64,000 bases of DNA from Halobacillus massiliensis. Lineage in GTDB: Bacteria > Bacillota > Bacilli > Bacillales > Halobacillaceae. Shown one piece after another: positions 16,083 through 25,411 of the stretch (position 1 is the first letter of the stretch; each line of letters opens with the position of its first letter). Position numbers and translations under genes: made by a program. Below the pieces are notes generated by a model. That model made no database searches. It worked only from the letters and a program-made list of their open reading frames with translations, and was not told the DNA's origin. The DNA lies in contig NZ_LT800499.1 in assembly GCF_900166625.1 (NCBI RefSeq), forward strand, positions 2,004,115-2,068,114. Direction: 5' to 3'.

Positions 16083-17049
16083 AAGCTTTCCTCCTTAATG
16101 AAGAGAAGGTCTGATAAGAAGGGTCATCAGTGGGAGGGATATTTTTTATAGCCTTTAGCAGTGTTTCTTTTTCTAACAATTCTACAATCGCGGCTCTTGG
16201 GGGTGCTGTTCTCATCTTTTTTATTGGCAGCAGCTGCTGGGCGGCGATGGCAATTAAGGTCTGCTCTAATTCCACTGTCTTTATTTTCATCTCTTTTAAC
16301 CGCTGAATGGTTCCAAAAGCATCTTTAGCGTGAATAGTACTTATTACAAGATGTCCGCTAAGCGCAGCTCGAAAAGCAAAATGTGCGGTCTCCTGATCCC
16401 GGATTTCACCCACCATCAACAGGTCAGGATCATGTCTTAAAGCTGCTTTTAAACCGGTATCATAAGTGACGCCTGCACGTTCATTAACTTGTACCTGAAT
16501 AACTTCACTGATATTTTTTTCTATCGGGTCTTCAAGGGTGATCGTCTGATAGGACTGATTTTCCATAAGGGATTCAAGAAGAGCATATAAAGTAGTGGTT
16601 TTTCCGCTTCCGGTTGCCCCGGTAAATAGGATCATGCCGCTTTTGTGAGAAAGCCACTGTTTTATTACTTCTAATTGTGAAGGAAAAAGGAATAGGCGTT
16701 GTAACTCCAAATGGTTATGCGGGGAAAGAATGCGGATGGCCAGGCTTTCGGAAGAATCAATAGGCAGTGTGGAGAGCCTGAGGCTGTAGAGGGCATCACT
16801 TGTTCTGTGTTCTAACACTCCGTTTTGCGGTTTAGTCACTTCACCGATATCCATACCTGATGTAAACTTTAGATAAGCGAGAAGTTTTTGGTATACCGGC
16901 CGGGGAAGAGATGAGTGGAAGTGACGTTCTCCGTGGATGCGAAAGTAAATACTTGTTTTACTTTTGAAAGGAGAAAAGTGGATATCCGAAGCTGCCTGCT
17001 CAATAGCTGTAGAAATAAGTTCTCTTGCATTAATGACTGCGGTACTCAC
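16057..17049 (-). CDS. comGA: Competence traffic ATPase ComGA
   Basis: The 330-residue GspE/PilB-family ATPase has Walker A GATGSGKTTTLYALL, an Asp box (TITLEDPIE), Walker B (LLMVGEIRDQETA) and the His box (GHLVISTIHAKDA). It powers assembly of the competence pseudopilus at the inner face of the membrane. The start is GTG at 17049 after a GAGGTGAT site. It is the first gene of a seven-gene operon on the minus strand, directly downstream of a sigma-H-like promoter. Confidence 0.95.
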   Translation of the reverse strand: MSTAVINARELISTAIEQAASDIHFSPFKSKTSIYFRIHGERHFHSSLPRPVYQKLLAYLKFTSGMDIGEVTKPQNGVLEHRTSDALYSLRLSTLPIDSSESLAIRILSPHNHLELQRLFLFPSQLEVIKQWLSHKSGMILFTGATGSGKTTTLYALLESLMENQSYQTITLEDPIEKNISEVIQVQVNERAGVTYDTGLKAALRHDPDLLMVGEIRDQETAHFAFRAALSGHLVISTIHAKDAFGTIQRLKEMKIKTVELEQTLIAIAAQQLLPIKKMRTAPPRAAIVELLEKETLLKAIKNIPPTDDPSYQTFSSLRRKAYALGFTLS

Positions 17050-17087
17050 CTAAAATATCACCTCATTTTTTATTAGTCTTAGTTGTA

Positions 17088-17116
17088 CTATTCGACATCA
17101 GCACGTAAAATCCTGC
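17088..17116 (-). promoter_or_regulatory. Sigma-H-like promoter of the comG operon
   Basis: On the minus strand, GCAGGATTT (17116 to 17108) is followed by exactly 11 bases and GTCGAATAG (17096 to 17088). This fits the sigma-H pattern RNAGGAWWW-N11/12-RNNGAAT fully. Transcription would begin about 30 bases before the comGA start codon. Confidence 0.6.
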
Positions 17117-17147
17117 TTAGGCTGCACACATAAATGGAGGAATGAAA

Positions 17148-17660
17148 ATGATTTATCTTATTGGATATATGGGAAGCGGAAAATCAACTGTTGCTTCTGT
17201 TCTCAGCAGAAAATTAAATTATGAATACATAGAAATGGATCAGCAGATCGAACAAAAAGAAGGTTTATCGATTCCAGAAATTTTTCAAAAATATGGAGAG
17301 GCTTATTTCAGGAAGGCTGAATCAGAGCTGCTGCAATCTATAAGCGGCGATGTGATTGTATCAACAGGGGGCGGTATTGTCCTTTCCGATGAAAACCGCA
17401 AATGGCTCAAAGGGAACACCGTTGTTTACCTGGATGCTTCATTTGAGACGATTGATGAACGACTTAGCGGGGATATGAGCAGGCCGCTCTGGTCCGGCCA
17501 GAAAAATGAGAATAACAAACGGTATGAGGAACGTCTGCCGCTCTATCAGTCGTCAGCTTCCTGTACAGTAAAGGTGGATGGAAAAGAGCCTGAAGAAATT
17601 GCTGATGAAGTATTATCCTGTCTAAACCTTCAAATCTCGGGCCATAATAAAGAGAGATAA
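17148..17660 (+). CDS. aroK: Shikimate kinase
   Basis: The 170-residue cytoplasmic kinase uses ATP to phosphorylate shikimate in the aromatic amino acid pathway. Walker A is GYMGSGKST (residues 5-13), and the shikimate-binding STGGGIV and the lid region (SRPLW) are present. I chose ATG 17148 because the GGAGG site (17136-17140) is 7 bases upstream. The ATG at 17142 lies only one base from the site. It is divergent from comGA, and aroQ of the same pathway lies at 30.9 kb. Confidence 0.94.
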   Translation: MIYLIGYMGSGKSTVASVLSRKLNYEYIEMDQQIEQKEGLSIPEIFQKYGEAYFRKAESELLQSISGDVIVSTGGGIVLSDENRKWLKGNTVVYLDASFETIDERLSGDMSRPLWSGQKNENNKRYEERLPLYQSSASCTVKVDGKEPEEIADEVLSCLNLQISGHNKER

Positions 17661-17683
17661 TGATAAAAAAGGCGTGATAAAAT

Positions 17684-17854
17684 TTGAAGAAGAGTGACTA
17701 TGCGCAGTTTTTGACTGAAGAAATGCTTAAACATATGCACATGACAAAAGAAGAGAAGCTTGAGAAAAAGCAGTTGAAATCTAAAGGCTCATCACACTGG
17801 TTTGGACTTTTACCGCTTGCCATAAAAATGATAAGACGAAAAAATAAAAAGTAG
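17684..17854 (+). CDS. yqzE: YqzE family small protein
   Basis: This 56-residue basic protein starts at TTG (MKKSDYAQFLTEEMLKHM) and ends IRRKNKK. The central SSHWFGLLPLAIKMI segment matches the conserved signature of YqzE, a comG-associated small protein in Bacillaceae. A ribosome binding site (AAGGCGTGAT) precedes it. It follows aroK by 23 bases and is probably cotranscribed with it. The function is unknown. It may be membrane associated. Confidence 0.82.
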   Translation: MKKSDYAQFLTEEMLKHMHMTKEEKLEKKQLKSKGSSHWFGLLPLAIKMIRRKNKK

Positions 17855-17873
17855 CCTTAGCGGGCTACTTTTT
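17846..17873. terminator. Bidirectional terminator between yqzE and yqhG
   Basis: An 11-bp stem (17846-17856 with 17863-17873) is flanked by A and T runs. Its arms contain the stop of yqzE and the last codons of yqhG on the other strand. Confidence 0.88.
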
Positions 17874-18657
17874 GTCCTGTAGATATAGAAAGATAGAATA
17901 GGCCGCCATTGGCTGTTTCAAAGGTAATTCTCGGCTTATAGCGAATTTCGAGCTGCCTGGCTTCTTTCTTATAGGATTCCTCTTCCATATCATTGCGGTT
18001 GTAAAAATCTTCTAAAAGCCCTGTCTCTGTATTCAGCTGATGTTCAGATTCCTCTGCCCACGTACTGCTCATTCTGGAAATATAATCTTGTGCGTATTCC
18101 AGCAGACGGTTATAACCGCTCTCGATCCTAATTAAAGGCGTCATAGGAAAAGTATAGTCAGAGACCTTCGAAGTTAAGGGAAGGTCTTTTATTTTATCCA
18201 TAGCCTTGGATAGAACGACACCGTTTATTAAATTAAGCCCGAGGGATAAAATTTCATTTCGCGTTTGTTTTCCCCGAAAAGTCAGTAGAATATTTACAAA
18301 CAGCCAGGGCTGAAGGGGAAGATGTGTCATCGGATAAGGAATGGATTCGTATAACCTTGTGAATTTTCCCTTCTCCAGGGCGAAATCATAAATTTGATGG
18401 AGCTTAGGTGTGCCTGCATGAAGAAAAACCCCTTCTTCCTCATCTCCTAAACGGATGTCTTTAAAAGACAAACTCATCGGGTCGCCGGACCTGTTCATTT
18501 TTTTAATATAGTGCCAATAAAAAGGACGGTTCATTAATGCTTCATCCAGCTCCTGGGTAAGCTGGACTTTAATAAACTTATCGTCTCTTTCTTCAATCGT
18601 ACATCCATTAATAGTAAAAAATTCTTTTGTAAATTCATAGTGCGGATTGGATGTCAA
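17857..18657 (-). CDS. yqhG: YqhG family protein
   Basis: The 266-residue cytoplasmic protein matches the position and size of B. subtilis YqhG, downstream of the SNF2 helicase gene. The start is TTG at 18657, overlapping the yqhH stop as TTGA, after a GGAAGGAATTAAG site. The sequence is rich in aromatic and charged residues, with no catalytic motif I can name. Translational coupling to yqhH suggests the two proteins act together. Confidence 0.87.
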   Translation of the reverse strand: MTSNPHYEFTKEFFTINGCTIEERDDKFIKVQLTQELDEALMNRPFYWHYIKKMNRSGDPMSLSFKDIRLGDEEEGVFLHAGTPKLHQIYDFALEKGKFTRLYESIPYPMTHLPLQPWLFVNILLTFRGKQTRNEILSLGLNLINGVVLSKAMDKIKDLPLTSKVSDYTFPMTPLIRIESGYNRLLEYAQDYISRMSSTWAEESEHQLNTETGLLEDFYNRNDMEEESYKKEARQLEIRYKPRITFETANGGLFYLSISTGQKVAR

Positions 18658-20291
18658 CTTAATTCCTTCCTTTCATTTACCGTATACTCCACATAACTCA
18701 CAAGGTTTTTCATTTTTATATCGATTTCTCCTTGAGATTCTGACTCCTGAAGTATTTTTTGGACGTGGCTTTCAAAAGTTCCGCCCGGTATTCTTTCTAA
18801 AATGGCATCAAGATCACCAACCGCGTTTTGAAAGAGTTGAATCTTTTCATAAAGAAGATTCATAATATACTCCTCCAGTGTGTTCTTTATGGAAAAGTTA
18901 TATATGTTCACATTGGACTCCTGTCCGAAACGGTGAATACGGCCGATCCGCTGTTCAAGTCGCATTGGATTCCAGGGAAGATCATAATTGATCATGTTAT
19001 GGCAGAACTGGAGGTTAATTCCTTCAGCGCCTGCTTCAGTCGCAACCATAACCTGTGCTTTCGTTCTAAAGAGCTGTTTCATCCAATCACGCTTACTCTT
19101 ATTGAATTTCCCGCTGAATGGCACAGAAGATATTCCGCGCTGCTGAAGAAACCACTGCAGGTAAAATTGGCTGGCCCTGTATTCGGTGAACACTATAAAT
19201 TTTTCCCCTGACTTTTCAATTAAGTCTGCCATTTTTTCTGCTTTCGTATGGTGGGGGAGTGTGCCGAGCTTTTCCATCATAGATGTGAGCAGCTCAGAAG
19301 GCTGTTTTTCGTTCATCGCTTTCAGTGACATATAGCATGCTTCTCTTGAGGAGCATAGCTCTTTAGCAAGGGTCAGCCATGTGAAAGAAGGATAGGCTGC
19401 TCTAATTTCTTCCAGGTTATTGTAGAAACTCTGCTCTTCCTCATTAAAAGAGAGCGTAATATTCTTTACATTCCGCTTTGAGGCATCAAGACCGGTATCT
19501 TTTCGTAAGTTGCGGATCATCAATTTATTCAGCAGGGAATGAATATGCTGCTGGTTTTCTTTATCTTCTAAATTTACGTTTTTGTATTTTTTCTTAAAAG
19601 TAGTTAAATCTCCTAAATACCCTGGCTTTAATATCGAAACGAGATTAAACAGATCACTTAAATGGTTTTGTATCGGCGTTGCTGTGAGCAGAAGGCAGTA
19701 TGTTTTTTTCAGCTGCTTCACAAATTGATAGTTTTTGGTTTGATGATTTTTAAGCTTATGGGCTTCGTCAATAATAATTAAGTCGTAATCGATATCGAGA
19801 ATTTCTTCACGGTGCCGCTCTCTCTTAGCCATATCAATAGAGGTAACTGTAATATCCCAGTTTTTCCAATCTGCATGTTTTTTTCTAGGGGCAGCGGCCT
19901 GAATGTAGAATTTCTCGCTTAATTCCTGGATCCACTGGTTAACGAGAGAGGCAGGGGTCAAGATCAGCACTTTCTTTGCCATTCCACGAATCATATATTC
20001 TTTTAAGATAAGCCCTGCTTCAAGAGTTTTTCCAAGCCCTACTTCGTCAGCAAGTATGGCACGCCCATTCATTTCATGAACAACTGTTTCACAGGCTTTT
20101 ACCTGATGTTCAAGAAAATTCATATGAGGAAGCTGCTCTATAGAAAGAAGCCCATCAAAAGAGGGGATCGACTGCAATTCCAGGCTTTTATAGGCAAGTT
20201 TATATTCTTCCCATGAACAGAGCGAATCTGTTTGTTCCAGCTGTATATTCAATTCTTTAATAAATGACGGATCATATTGAAGATTAATCAT
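18654..20291 (-). CDS. yqhH: SNF2-family helicase YqhH (RapA-like)
   Basis: The 545-residue protein is a superfamily 2 DNA translocase: motif I ADEVGLGKTLEAGLIL, DEAH box IIIDEAHKLKN, motif III LLTATPIQN, and C-terminal motifs EAGAEGINLQ and RIGRIHRFGQ. It resembles RapA/HepA, which recycles stalled RNA polymerase. The role of YqhH itself is not established. I chose ATG 20291 because GGAGG stands 7 bases upstream. The frame extends 47 residues further, but into the promoter region. It is divergent from the gcvT riboswitch. Confidence 0.93.
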   Translation of the reverse strand: MINLQYDPSFIKELNIQLEQTDSLCSWEEYKLAYKSLELQSIPSFDGLLSIEQLPHMNFLEHQVKACETVVHEMNGRAILADEVGLGKTLEAGLILKEYMIRGMAKKVLILTPASLVNQWIQELSEKFYIQAAAPRKKHADWKNWDITVTSIDMAKRERHREEILDIDYDLIIIDEAHKLKNHQTKNYQFVKQLKKTYCLLLTATPIQNHLSDLFNLVSILKPGYLGDLTTFKKKYKNVNLEDKENQQHIHSLLNKLMIRNLRKDTGLDASKRNVKNITLSFNEEEQSFYNNLEEIRAAYPSFTWLTLAKELCSSREACYMSLKAMNEKQPSELLTSMMEKLGTLPHHTKAEKMADLIEKSGEKFIVFTEYRASQFYLQWFLQQRGISSVPFSGKFNKSKRDWMKQLFRTKAQVMVATEAGAEGINLQFCHNMINYDLPWNPMRLEQRIGRIHRFGQESNVNIYNFSIKNTLEEYIMNLLYEKIQLFQNAVGDLDAILERIPGGTFESHVQKILQESESQGEIDIKMKNLVSYVEYTVNERKELS

Positions 20292-20370
20292 TCGTAGACC
20301 TCCTAAAAAAACAGCTGCTGCAAGATTTTTTTGAAATTTTAAAAACCGGCCTGTACGACAAGTAACGCTA

Positions 20371-20379
20371 TGGTATAAT
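20371..20379 (+). promoter_or_regulatory. Extended -10 promoter for the glycine riboswitch transcript
   Basis: TGGTATAAT is a perfect extended -10 (TGnTATAAT). No good -35 is visible 17 bases upstream. Transcription would start about 75-80 bases before the first aptamer. Confidence 0.55.
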
Positions 20380-20464
20380 GAAGCTGAAATTAATAGAGAT
20401 TTGTCGTTAGCTTTAAAGGTTAGTATATCCAAATTAATCTAACAAAATACTAAAGCGGATGACT

Positions 20465-20649
20465 GCAGGGGGAGAGTCTACATAATGTAGCGCCGAAGGA
20501 GCAAGCAATTTATTGTGAATCTCTCAGGCAAAGCAGACCTCTGCAGGACGCAGCTCTGGAGAGTGTTTATGTAATAATAAACCACCCAAGAAGCAAGTGC
20601 TGTCTGCTCGGCAGTGTGAAACTTTCTGGTTAATGGACAGAGACTCCTA
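20465..20649 (+). ncRNA. Tandem glycine riboswitch
   Basis: Two glycine aptamers are arranged in series. The first runs from GGGGAGAGTC through GCGCCGAAGGAGCAA to CTCTCAGGCAAAGCAGA. The second begins at CTCTGGAGAGTG, contains ACCACCCAAGAAGCAAG, and ends at TTTCTGG...GGACAGAGACTCC. These are the hallmarks of the glycine riboswitch upstream of gcvT in Bacillus. Glycine binding to both aptamers is known to turn on the cleavage operon. The 3' strand of the second aptamer forms the left arm of a terminator, so ligand binding would prevent termination. Confidence 0.95.
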
Positions 20650-20676
20650 AGATAAGCGGTGGAGTCTCTCTTTTTT
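20639..20676 (+). terminator. Riboswitch-controlled terminator
   Basis: A 9-bp stem (20639-20647 with 20661-20669) and a T run lie just before gcvT. The left arm overlaps the end of aptamer 2, giving a simple ON-switch design. Confidence 0.9.
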
Positions 20677-20705
20677 ATGGGAAAAATTGATCAAGGAGTG
20701 AGAAA

Positions 20706-21806
20706 ATGGCAGATTTAAAGCGAACCCCTCTTTTTGATGAATATCAAAAACAAGGGGCTAAAACAATTGATTTTGGCGGATGGGACCTGCCTGTGCAGTT
20801 TACGAGTATTAAGAAAGAACATGAAGCTACACGGAACGAGGCGGGACTCTTTGATGTTTCTCATATGGGAGAAGTGCTGGTAGAGGGAGAAAACAGTCTT
20901 CCTTTCCTGCAAAAAGTGCTGACAAATGATGTCTCCAAACTGGAAAGAGGAAAAGCTCAGTATACGATTATGTGCTATGAAGACGGAGGCACAGTAGATG
21001 ACCTTATCGTGTATATGCTTGATGTCGATAAATACCTGCTTGTCGTAAATGCCGCCAACCGTGAGAAGGACGTCGAGTGGCTGAAATCTCAACAGGAGGG
21101 AAATGTTTCCATTACCGATGTTTCAGATGAGTATGTCCAGTTGGCGCTGCAAGGTCCGCACGCTGAAAAAGCGCTTCAGCAGCTAACAGATGAAGATCTT
21201 TCATCCATTAAATTTTTCCGCTTTCTTCAGAATGTTTCTTTTAAAGATGTAAAAGATAAGGCGATCGTATCACGTACCGGCTATACTGGCGAGGACGGCT
21301 TTGAAATTTATCTGTCAAGCGGCTCAGGTCCAGCGCTATGGCAAGCTATTTTAAAAGCAGGAGAACAATATGGTGTCCAGCCGATTGGTCTTGGAGCCAG
21401 AGACACATTGAGGTTCGAGGCTAACCTTGCGCTTTATGGTCAGGAGCTCAGTCCAGAAATTTCGCCTCTGGAAGCTGGACTTGGCTTTGCAGTTAAGCTG
21501 AACAAAGAAGCTGACTTTATCGGCAAGAAAGCCTTGAAAAAGCAAAAAGAAGAAGGATTATCCCGCAAGATCGTAGGAATTGAAATGATCGATAAAGGAA
21601 TTCCCCGTACAGGCTATCAGGTTTTTGACGGAGAAAAGGAAATTGGTTTTGTTACAACAGGCACTCAATCTCCAACATTAGGCAAGAATGTCGGTCTGGC
21701 TCTGTTGGACAAAGAATACACAGAGGTGGGTACTCAAGTAGAAGTGCAAGTCCGTAAACGTACATTACGTGCGCAAATAGTGCCGACTCCATTTTATAAA
21801 AGGTAG
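20706..21806 (+). CDS. gcvT: Aminomethyltransferase (glycine cleavage T protein)
   Basis: The 366-residue tetrahydrofolate-dependent enzyme takes the aminomethyl group from the lipoylated H protein and produces 5,10-methylene-THF and ammonia. Conserved segments are [24 protein letters not shown] and [12 protein letters not shown]. It is the first gene of a three-gene operon (gcvT-gcvPA-gcvPB) under glycine riboswitch control. The AAGGAGTGAG site precedes ATG 20706. The H protein gene (gcvH) is not in the window, which is normal for Bacillus. Confidence 0.97.
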   Translation: MADLKRTPLFDEYQKQGAKTIDFGGWDLPVQFTSIKKEHEATRNEAGLFDVSHMGEVLVEGENSLPFLQKVLTNDVSKLERGKAQYTIMCYEDGGTVDDLIVYMLDVDKYLLVVNAANREKDVEWLKSQQEGNVSITDVSDEYVQLALQGPHAEKALQQLTDEDLSSIKFFRFLQNVSFKDVKDKAIVSRTGYTGEDGFEIYLSSGSGPALWQAILKAGEQYGVQPIGLGARDTLRFEANLALYGQELSPEISPLEAGLGFAVKLNKEADFIGKKALKKQKEEGLSRKIVGIEMIDKGIPRTGYQVFDGEKEIGFVTTGTQSPTLGKNVGLALLDKEYTEVGTQVEVQVRKRTLRAQIVPTPFYKR

Positions 21807-21828
21807 AGAAAGAGGGAGGGTATCATCT

Positions 21829-23178
21829 ATGGAATTTCGCTATTTACCTATGACAGAAAAAGATAAGAAAGAAATGCTGGAAACGATTGGTGTATCATCA
21901 ACAAAAGAACTATTTGCAGATATTCCAGAAAATGTCCGATTCAAAGGCGAATTGAATATTAAGCCGCCAAAAAATGAATATGCACTGACAAAAGAGCTGA
22001 CAGAGCTCTCCAATCAGAATATCAGTACGAAAAGCCATACAAGTTTTCTTGGGGCAGGGGTTTATGACCACTATATACCTTCTATCGTGGATCACGTAAT
22101 TTCCCGGTCCGAATTTTATACAGCTTATACTCCTTATCAGCCGGAAATTTCACAAGGAGAACTGCAGGCAATCTTTGAGTTCCAGACGATGATCTGTGAG
22201 CTGACAGGCATGGATGTGGCCAACTCCTCCATGTATGATGGGGGCACCGCATTAGCTGAAGCTGTAAACCTTTCAGCAGGACAGACGAAAAAGAAAAAAG
22301 TACTAGTTTCTAAAGCCATTCACCCCGAGTCGCTTGCGGTTATCCATTCATATGTAAAGGGACCTGACCTTGAGATTGTTGAAATCAATCATAAAGACGG
22401 ACTGACGGATTTAGAGCAGCTTGAGAGCGAGCTTGATGAAAATACGGCGAGCGTTGTCGTTCAATATCCTAACTTTTTTGGCCAGGTAGAGCCGTTGGAT
22501 CAAGTGAAACAACTTGTAGATCGCCAGAAGAAAACAATGCTGATTGCTTCTAGCAACCCATTAGCCTTAGGCTATCTTACACCGCCGGGAGAATTTGGGG
22601 CAGACATTGTAGTCGGTGATACACAGGTCTTTGGAATTCCAGCTCAATATGGGGGGCCGCATTGTGGCTATTTTGCCACGACTAAGAAGCTGATGAGAAA
22701 AGTACCGGGGCGACTAGTCGGCCAGACGAACGATGAAGAAGGACGGCGTGGCTTCGTACTTACTCTTCAGGCGCGTGAGCAGCATATTCGACGTGATAAA
22801 GCAACTTCAAATATTTGTTCCAATCAGGCATTAAATGCCCTCGCATCTTCAGTAGCGTTATCTTCCCTAGGGAAGCAGGGATTAAAAAGAATGTCATGGA
22901 TGAATATTCAAAAAGCAGCTTACATGAAGAGTCAGTTGGAGAAGGCTGGCTTTGTAACAGCATTTAATGGCTCATTCTTTAATGAACTGGTAATCGACTT
23001 AAAACGTGATGTGACAGAAGTTAATAAAAAGCTGCTAGAAAAGGGAATCATCGGAGGCTACGACTTAAATCGGGATTTCGATGAACTTCAAGGGAACATG
23101 CTAATAGCCATAACCGAAATCCGAACTAAAGAAGAGATTGATCAATTCATTAGAGAAATGGGGGATATTTGTGTCTAA
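21829..23178 (+). CDS. gcvPA: Glycine dehydrogenase (decarboxylating) subunit 1
   Basis: The 449-residue protein is the N-terminal half of the P protein, split in Firmicutes into two subunits. It lacks the pyridoxal-phosphate lysine, which is in GcvPB. Conserved segments are [36 protein letters not shown] and [15 protein letters not shown]. It acts with GcvPB to decarboxylate glycine and load the H protein. It lies 22 bases after gcvT and overlaps gcvPB by 8 bases. Confidence 0.97.
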   Translation: MEFRYLPMTEKDKKEMLETIGVSSTKELFADIPENVRFKGELNIKPPKNEYALTKELTELSNQNISTKSHTSFLGAGVYDHYIPSIVDHVISRSEFYTAYTPYQPEISQGELQAIFEFQTMICELTGMDVANSSMYDGGTALAEAVNLSAGQTKKKKVLVSKAIHPESLAVIHSYVKGPDLEIVEINHKDGLTDLEQLESELDENTASVVVQYPNFFGQVEPLDQVKQLVDRQKKTMLIASSNPLALGYLTPPGEFGADIVVGDTQVFGIPAQYGGPHCGYFATTKKLMRKVPGRLVGQTNDEEGRRGFVLTLQAREQHIRRDKATSNICSNQALNALASSVALSSLGKQGLKRMSWMNIQKAAYMKSQLEKAGFVTAFNGSFFNELVIDLKRDVTEVNKKLLEKGIIGGYDLNRDFDELQGNMLIAITEIRTKEEIDQFIREMGDICV

Positions 23179-24631
23179 TCAGGACTTTCCATTAATTTTT
23201 GAATTGAGCCAGGAAAGCCGTACAGGCTTCAGCCTGCCAGAACTTGATGTTCCAGAATCAAATGTAGAGGAAATGCTTGGTGAAACATTTGTCAGAAGTG
23301 AAGCACCGGATCTTCCGGAGCTTAGTGAACTGCAGATTATGAGGCATTATACAGGACTGTCTACTCGAAACCATGGTGTGGATTCAGGTTTTTATCCGCT
23401 CGGATCCTGTACGATGAAATACAATCCAAAAGTAAACGAAGATATCGCCCGGCTTGAAGGGTTTGCTCATATTCACCCATTACAGTCTGAAGAAACCGTC
23501 CAGGGAGCCCTGGGGTTGTTGTATGATTTGCAGACAACGCTTGCTGAAATTACCGGAATGGATACGGTAACCCTGCAGCCTGCTGCAGGAGCCCATGGGG
23601 AATGGACAGGACTCATGATGATTCGTGCTTATCATGAAGCTAATGGAGATTATAACCGTACGAAAGTTATCGTACCAGACTCTGCTCATGGTACTAACCC
23701 GGCATCAGCCACTGTTGCAGGATTTGAAGCGGTAACCGTAAAATCTGATGATCGGGGCCTTGTCGATTTGGAAGATTTAAAGCGAGTAGTCGATGAACAG
23801 ACGGCCGCCCTTATGCTGACAAATCCCAATACGCTTGGACTATTTGAAGAAAATATTGAACAAATGGCAGCCATTGTTCATGAAGCGGGTGGTAAGCTTT
23901 ACTATGATGGCGCGAACCTGAATGCTATTCTTGGATACGCGCGCCCGGGTGATATGGGATTTGATGTTGTACACTTAAATCTTCATAAGACGTTTACAGG
24001 CCCGCATGGCGGTGGAGGACCGGGGTCAGGACCCGTAGGTGTCACCGCAGAGTTTGAGCCTTATCTTCCAAAGCCGCTGCTTGTGAAAAAAGGGGATCAG
24101 TTCGGTTTTGAATACGACCGTCCTAAATCGATCGGAAGAGTAAAACCGTATTACGGAAACTTTGGAATCAATGTCCGTGCCTATACGTATATTCGTACAA
24201 TGGGAGCAGAAGGTCTGAAGAAAGTTAGTGAGTATGCTGTATTAAACGCCAACTATATGATGCGCCGACTGCAAAAAGAATACGAACTGCCTTATGATCA
24301 GCATTGTAAGCATGAATTTATTTTATCTGGAAAACGACAGAAAAAACTTGGCGTCCGCACACTTGATATTGCAAAGCGGCTGTTAGATTTCGGCTACCAT
24401 CCGCCGACTATCTACTTCCCGATTAATGTAGAGGAAGCTATTATGGCAGAGCCGACAGAAACAGAGTCTAAAGAAACTCTCGATGCTTTCATATCCGCTA
24501 TGCTGCAAATTGCAGAGGAAGCGAAAGAGAATCCTGAAATCGTCCAGGAAGCTCCTCATACAACGATTGTAAGCCGTATGGATGAGACAAAAGCGGCAAG
24601 AAAACCTATCCTAAGATATACGAAAGAATAA
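23171..24631 (+). CDS. gcvPB: Glycine dehydrogenase (decarboxylating) subunit 2
   Basis: The 486-residue subunit carries the catalytic pyridoxal-phosphate lysine in [18 protein letters not shown]. Other conserved segments are [13 protein letters not shown] and [14 protein letters not shown] chose the GTG at 23171, since it gives the usual length, follows GGGGGA and overlaps the gcvPA stop by 8 bases. A longer frame from 23138 would start well within gcvPA. The operon ends at a strong terminator. Confidence 0.96.
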   Translation: MSNQDFPLIFELSQESRTGFSLPELDVPESNVEEMLGETFVRSEAPDLPELSELQIMRHYTGLSTRNHGVDSGFYPLGSCTMKYNPKVNEDIARLEGFAHIHPLQSEETVQGALGLLYDLQTTLAEITGMDTVTLQPAAGAHGEWTGLMMIRAYHEANGDYNRTKVIVPDSAHGTNPASATVAGFEAVTVKSDDRGLVDLEDLKRVVDEQTAALMLTNPNTLGLFEENIEQMAAIVHEAGGKLYYDGANLNAILGYARPGDMGFDVVHLNLHKTFTGPHGGGGPGSGPVGVTAEFEPYLPKPLLVKKGDQFGFEYDRPKSIGRVKPYYGNFGINVRAYTYIRTMGAEGLKKVSEYAVLNANYMMRRLQKEYELPYDQHCKHEFILSGKRQKKLGVRTLDIAKRLLDFGYHPPTIYFPINVEEAIMAEPTETESKETLDAFISAMLQIAEEAKENPEIVQEAPHTTIVSRMDETKAARKPILRYTKE

Positions 24632-24668
24632 AAAAGACGCTGCTGAAATGCAGCGTCTTTAGTTTTTC
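24632..24668. terminator. gcv operon terminator, shared with yqhL
   Basis: An 11-bp perfect stem (24633-24643 with 24650-24660) is followed by T-rich sequence. The minus-strand yqhL stop codon lies in its right arm. Confidence 0.9.
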
Positions 24669-25039
24669 TTTTTAATTTTTCCGTTCCACTTTTTAAATCC
24701 GCCTTGCAGCTGATTTAATTCTTTATAGCCTTTTTTATCGAGCATGAGCGCAGCACGTGTGGAACGGGCTCCACTCTGGCAGTAGAGATAGACAGGCTTG
24801 TCTTTGCGAATTTCAACGAGACGATTTCTCATTTGAGACAGCGGAATATTTCTGGCTCCCAATATATGACCGCCATCAAATTCCTTCGGCTCGCGAACAT
24901 CGATAAGCTGTGCTTTTCTGTATCCTTGGCGAAACTCATCTTCTGTTAATGTTTTTAATACTTTTCTAGCTTTTAAATACCGAAAGATTCCAAAGCCGAT
25001 TAAGAAAATAATGGCTCCTAGTAAAATCCAAAGTTCCAT
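24659..25039 (-). CDS. yqhL: Rhodanese-domain protein YqhL
   Basis: The 126-residue protein has one N-terminal membrane helix (about residues 3-20) and a rhodanese domain with the active-site cysteine loop YCQSGARSTRAA and the conserved IDVREPKEFDGGHI. It presumably acts as a sulfurtransferase at the membrane. Its physiological substrate is unknown. Length and context, convergent with gcvPB, match B. subtilis YqhL. Confidence 0.92.
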   Translation of the reverse strand: MELWILLGAIIFLIGFGIFRYLKARKVLKTLTEDEFRQGYRKAQLIDVREPKEFDGGHILGARNIPLSQMRNRLVEIRKDKPVYLYCQSGARSTRAALMLDKKGYKELNQLQGGFKKWNGKIKKKN

Positions 25040-25269
25040 TCATTAATACCCCCTCTTCCCCTATCTATTATATGAGGCTTGCCGTTTGATTTCAAAGTTT
25101 TTATTTTAAGCCGTTTCATGGACTCTGCTCATTAAATCAGGTACAATCTTGCAAGTAAGAAAAAATCCAGTGACAGGGAAATAGAAGGTTATTTTCTTTC
25201 ATTATCTCTGTTTCGCTCAATTAAATGGATAATTTAATAATTGACAAACTTCTACATAGTTGTTCAAGA

Positions 25270-25315
25270 ACACAATATATGGAGAGTGGAATAATTTTGA
25301 GTACAATATATTGAT
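25270..25315 (+). promoter_or_regulatory. Pair of NrdR boxes upstream of nrdJ
   Basis: Two NrdR-type 16-bp sites, ACACAATATATGGAGA (25270-25285) and AGTACAATATATTGAT (25300-25315), contain the ACAATATAT core. Aligned by that core they stand 31 bp apart, three helical turns, which is the known arrangement. The second box overlaps the candidate -35. NrdR is the nucleotide-sensing repressor of ribonucleotide reductase genes. Confidence 0.8.
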
Positions 25316-25340
25316 TAAAAATTTAAAAATGTGGTATGTT
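25311..25340 (+). promoter_or_regulatory. Candidate sigma-A promoter for nrdJ
   Basis: A -35 TTGATT (25311-25316) and -10 TATGTT (25335-25340) are separated by 18 bases. The -35 sits inside the second NrdR box, so repressor binding would block polymerase. A perfect TTGACA at 25241 has no good -10 at normal distance. Confidence 0.5.
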
Positions 25341-25370
25341 ACTAATAGATTAATAAAAATAGAGGTACGA

Positions 25371-25393
25371 CATGCTTCCTCTCGTGAAGCATG
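25371..25393 (+). other. Leader hairpin immediately before the nrdJ ribosome binding site
   Basis: A perfect 8-bp stem (25371-25378 with 25386-25393) has a 7-nt loop and ends 3 bases before the GAAGGGAGAG ribosome binding region. No T run follows, so it is not a terminator. It may affect mRNA stability or translation. Confidence 0.6.
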
Positions 25394-25411
25394 GAGAAGG
25401 GAGAGACTTGG

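Noticed and set aside
18647-19211. Plus-strand open frames within yqhG/yqhH
   Set aside because: These are antisense shadows of the clear helicase and YqhG coding sequences.
25040-25411. B12 riboswitch upstream of nrdJ
   Set aside because: No B12-box (GCCACTG-like) sequence is visible, and NrdR boxes and a promoter account for the region.
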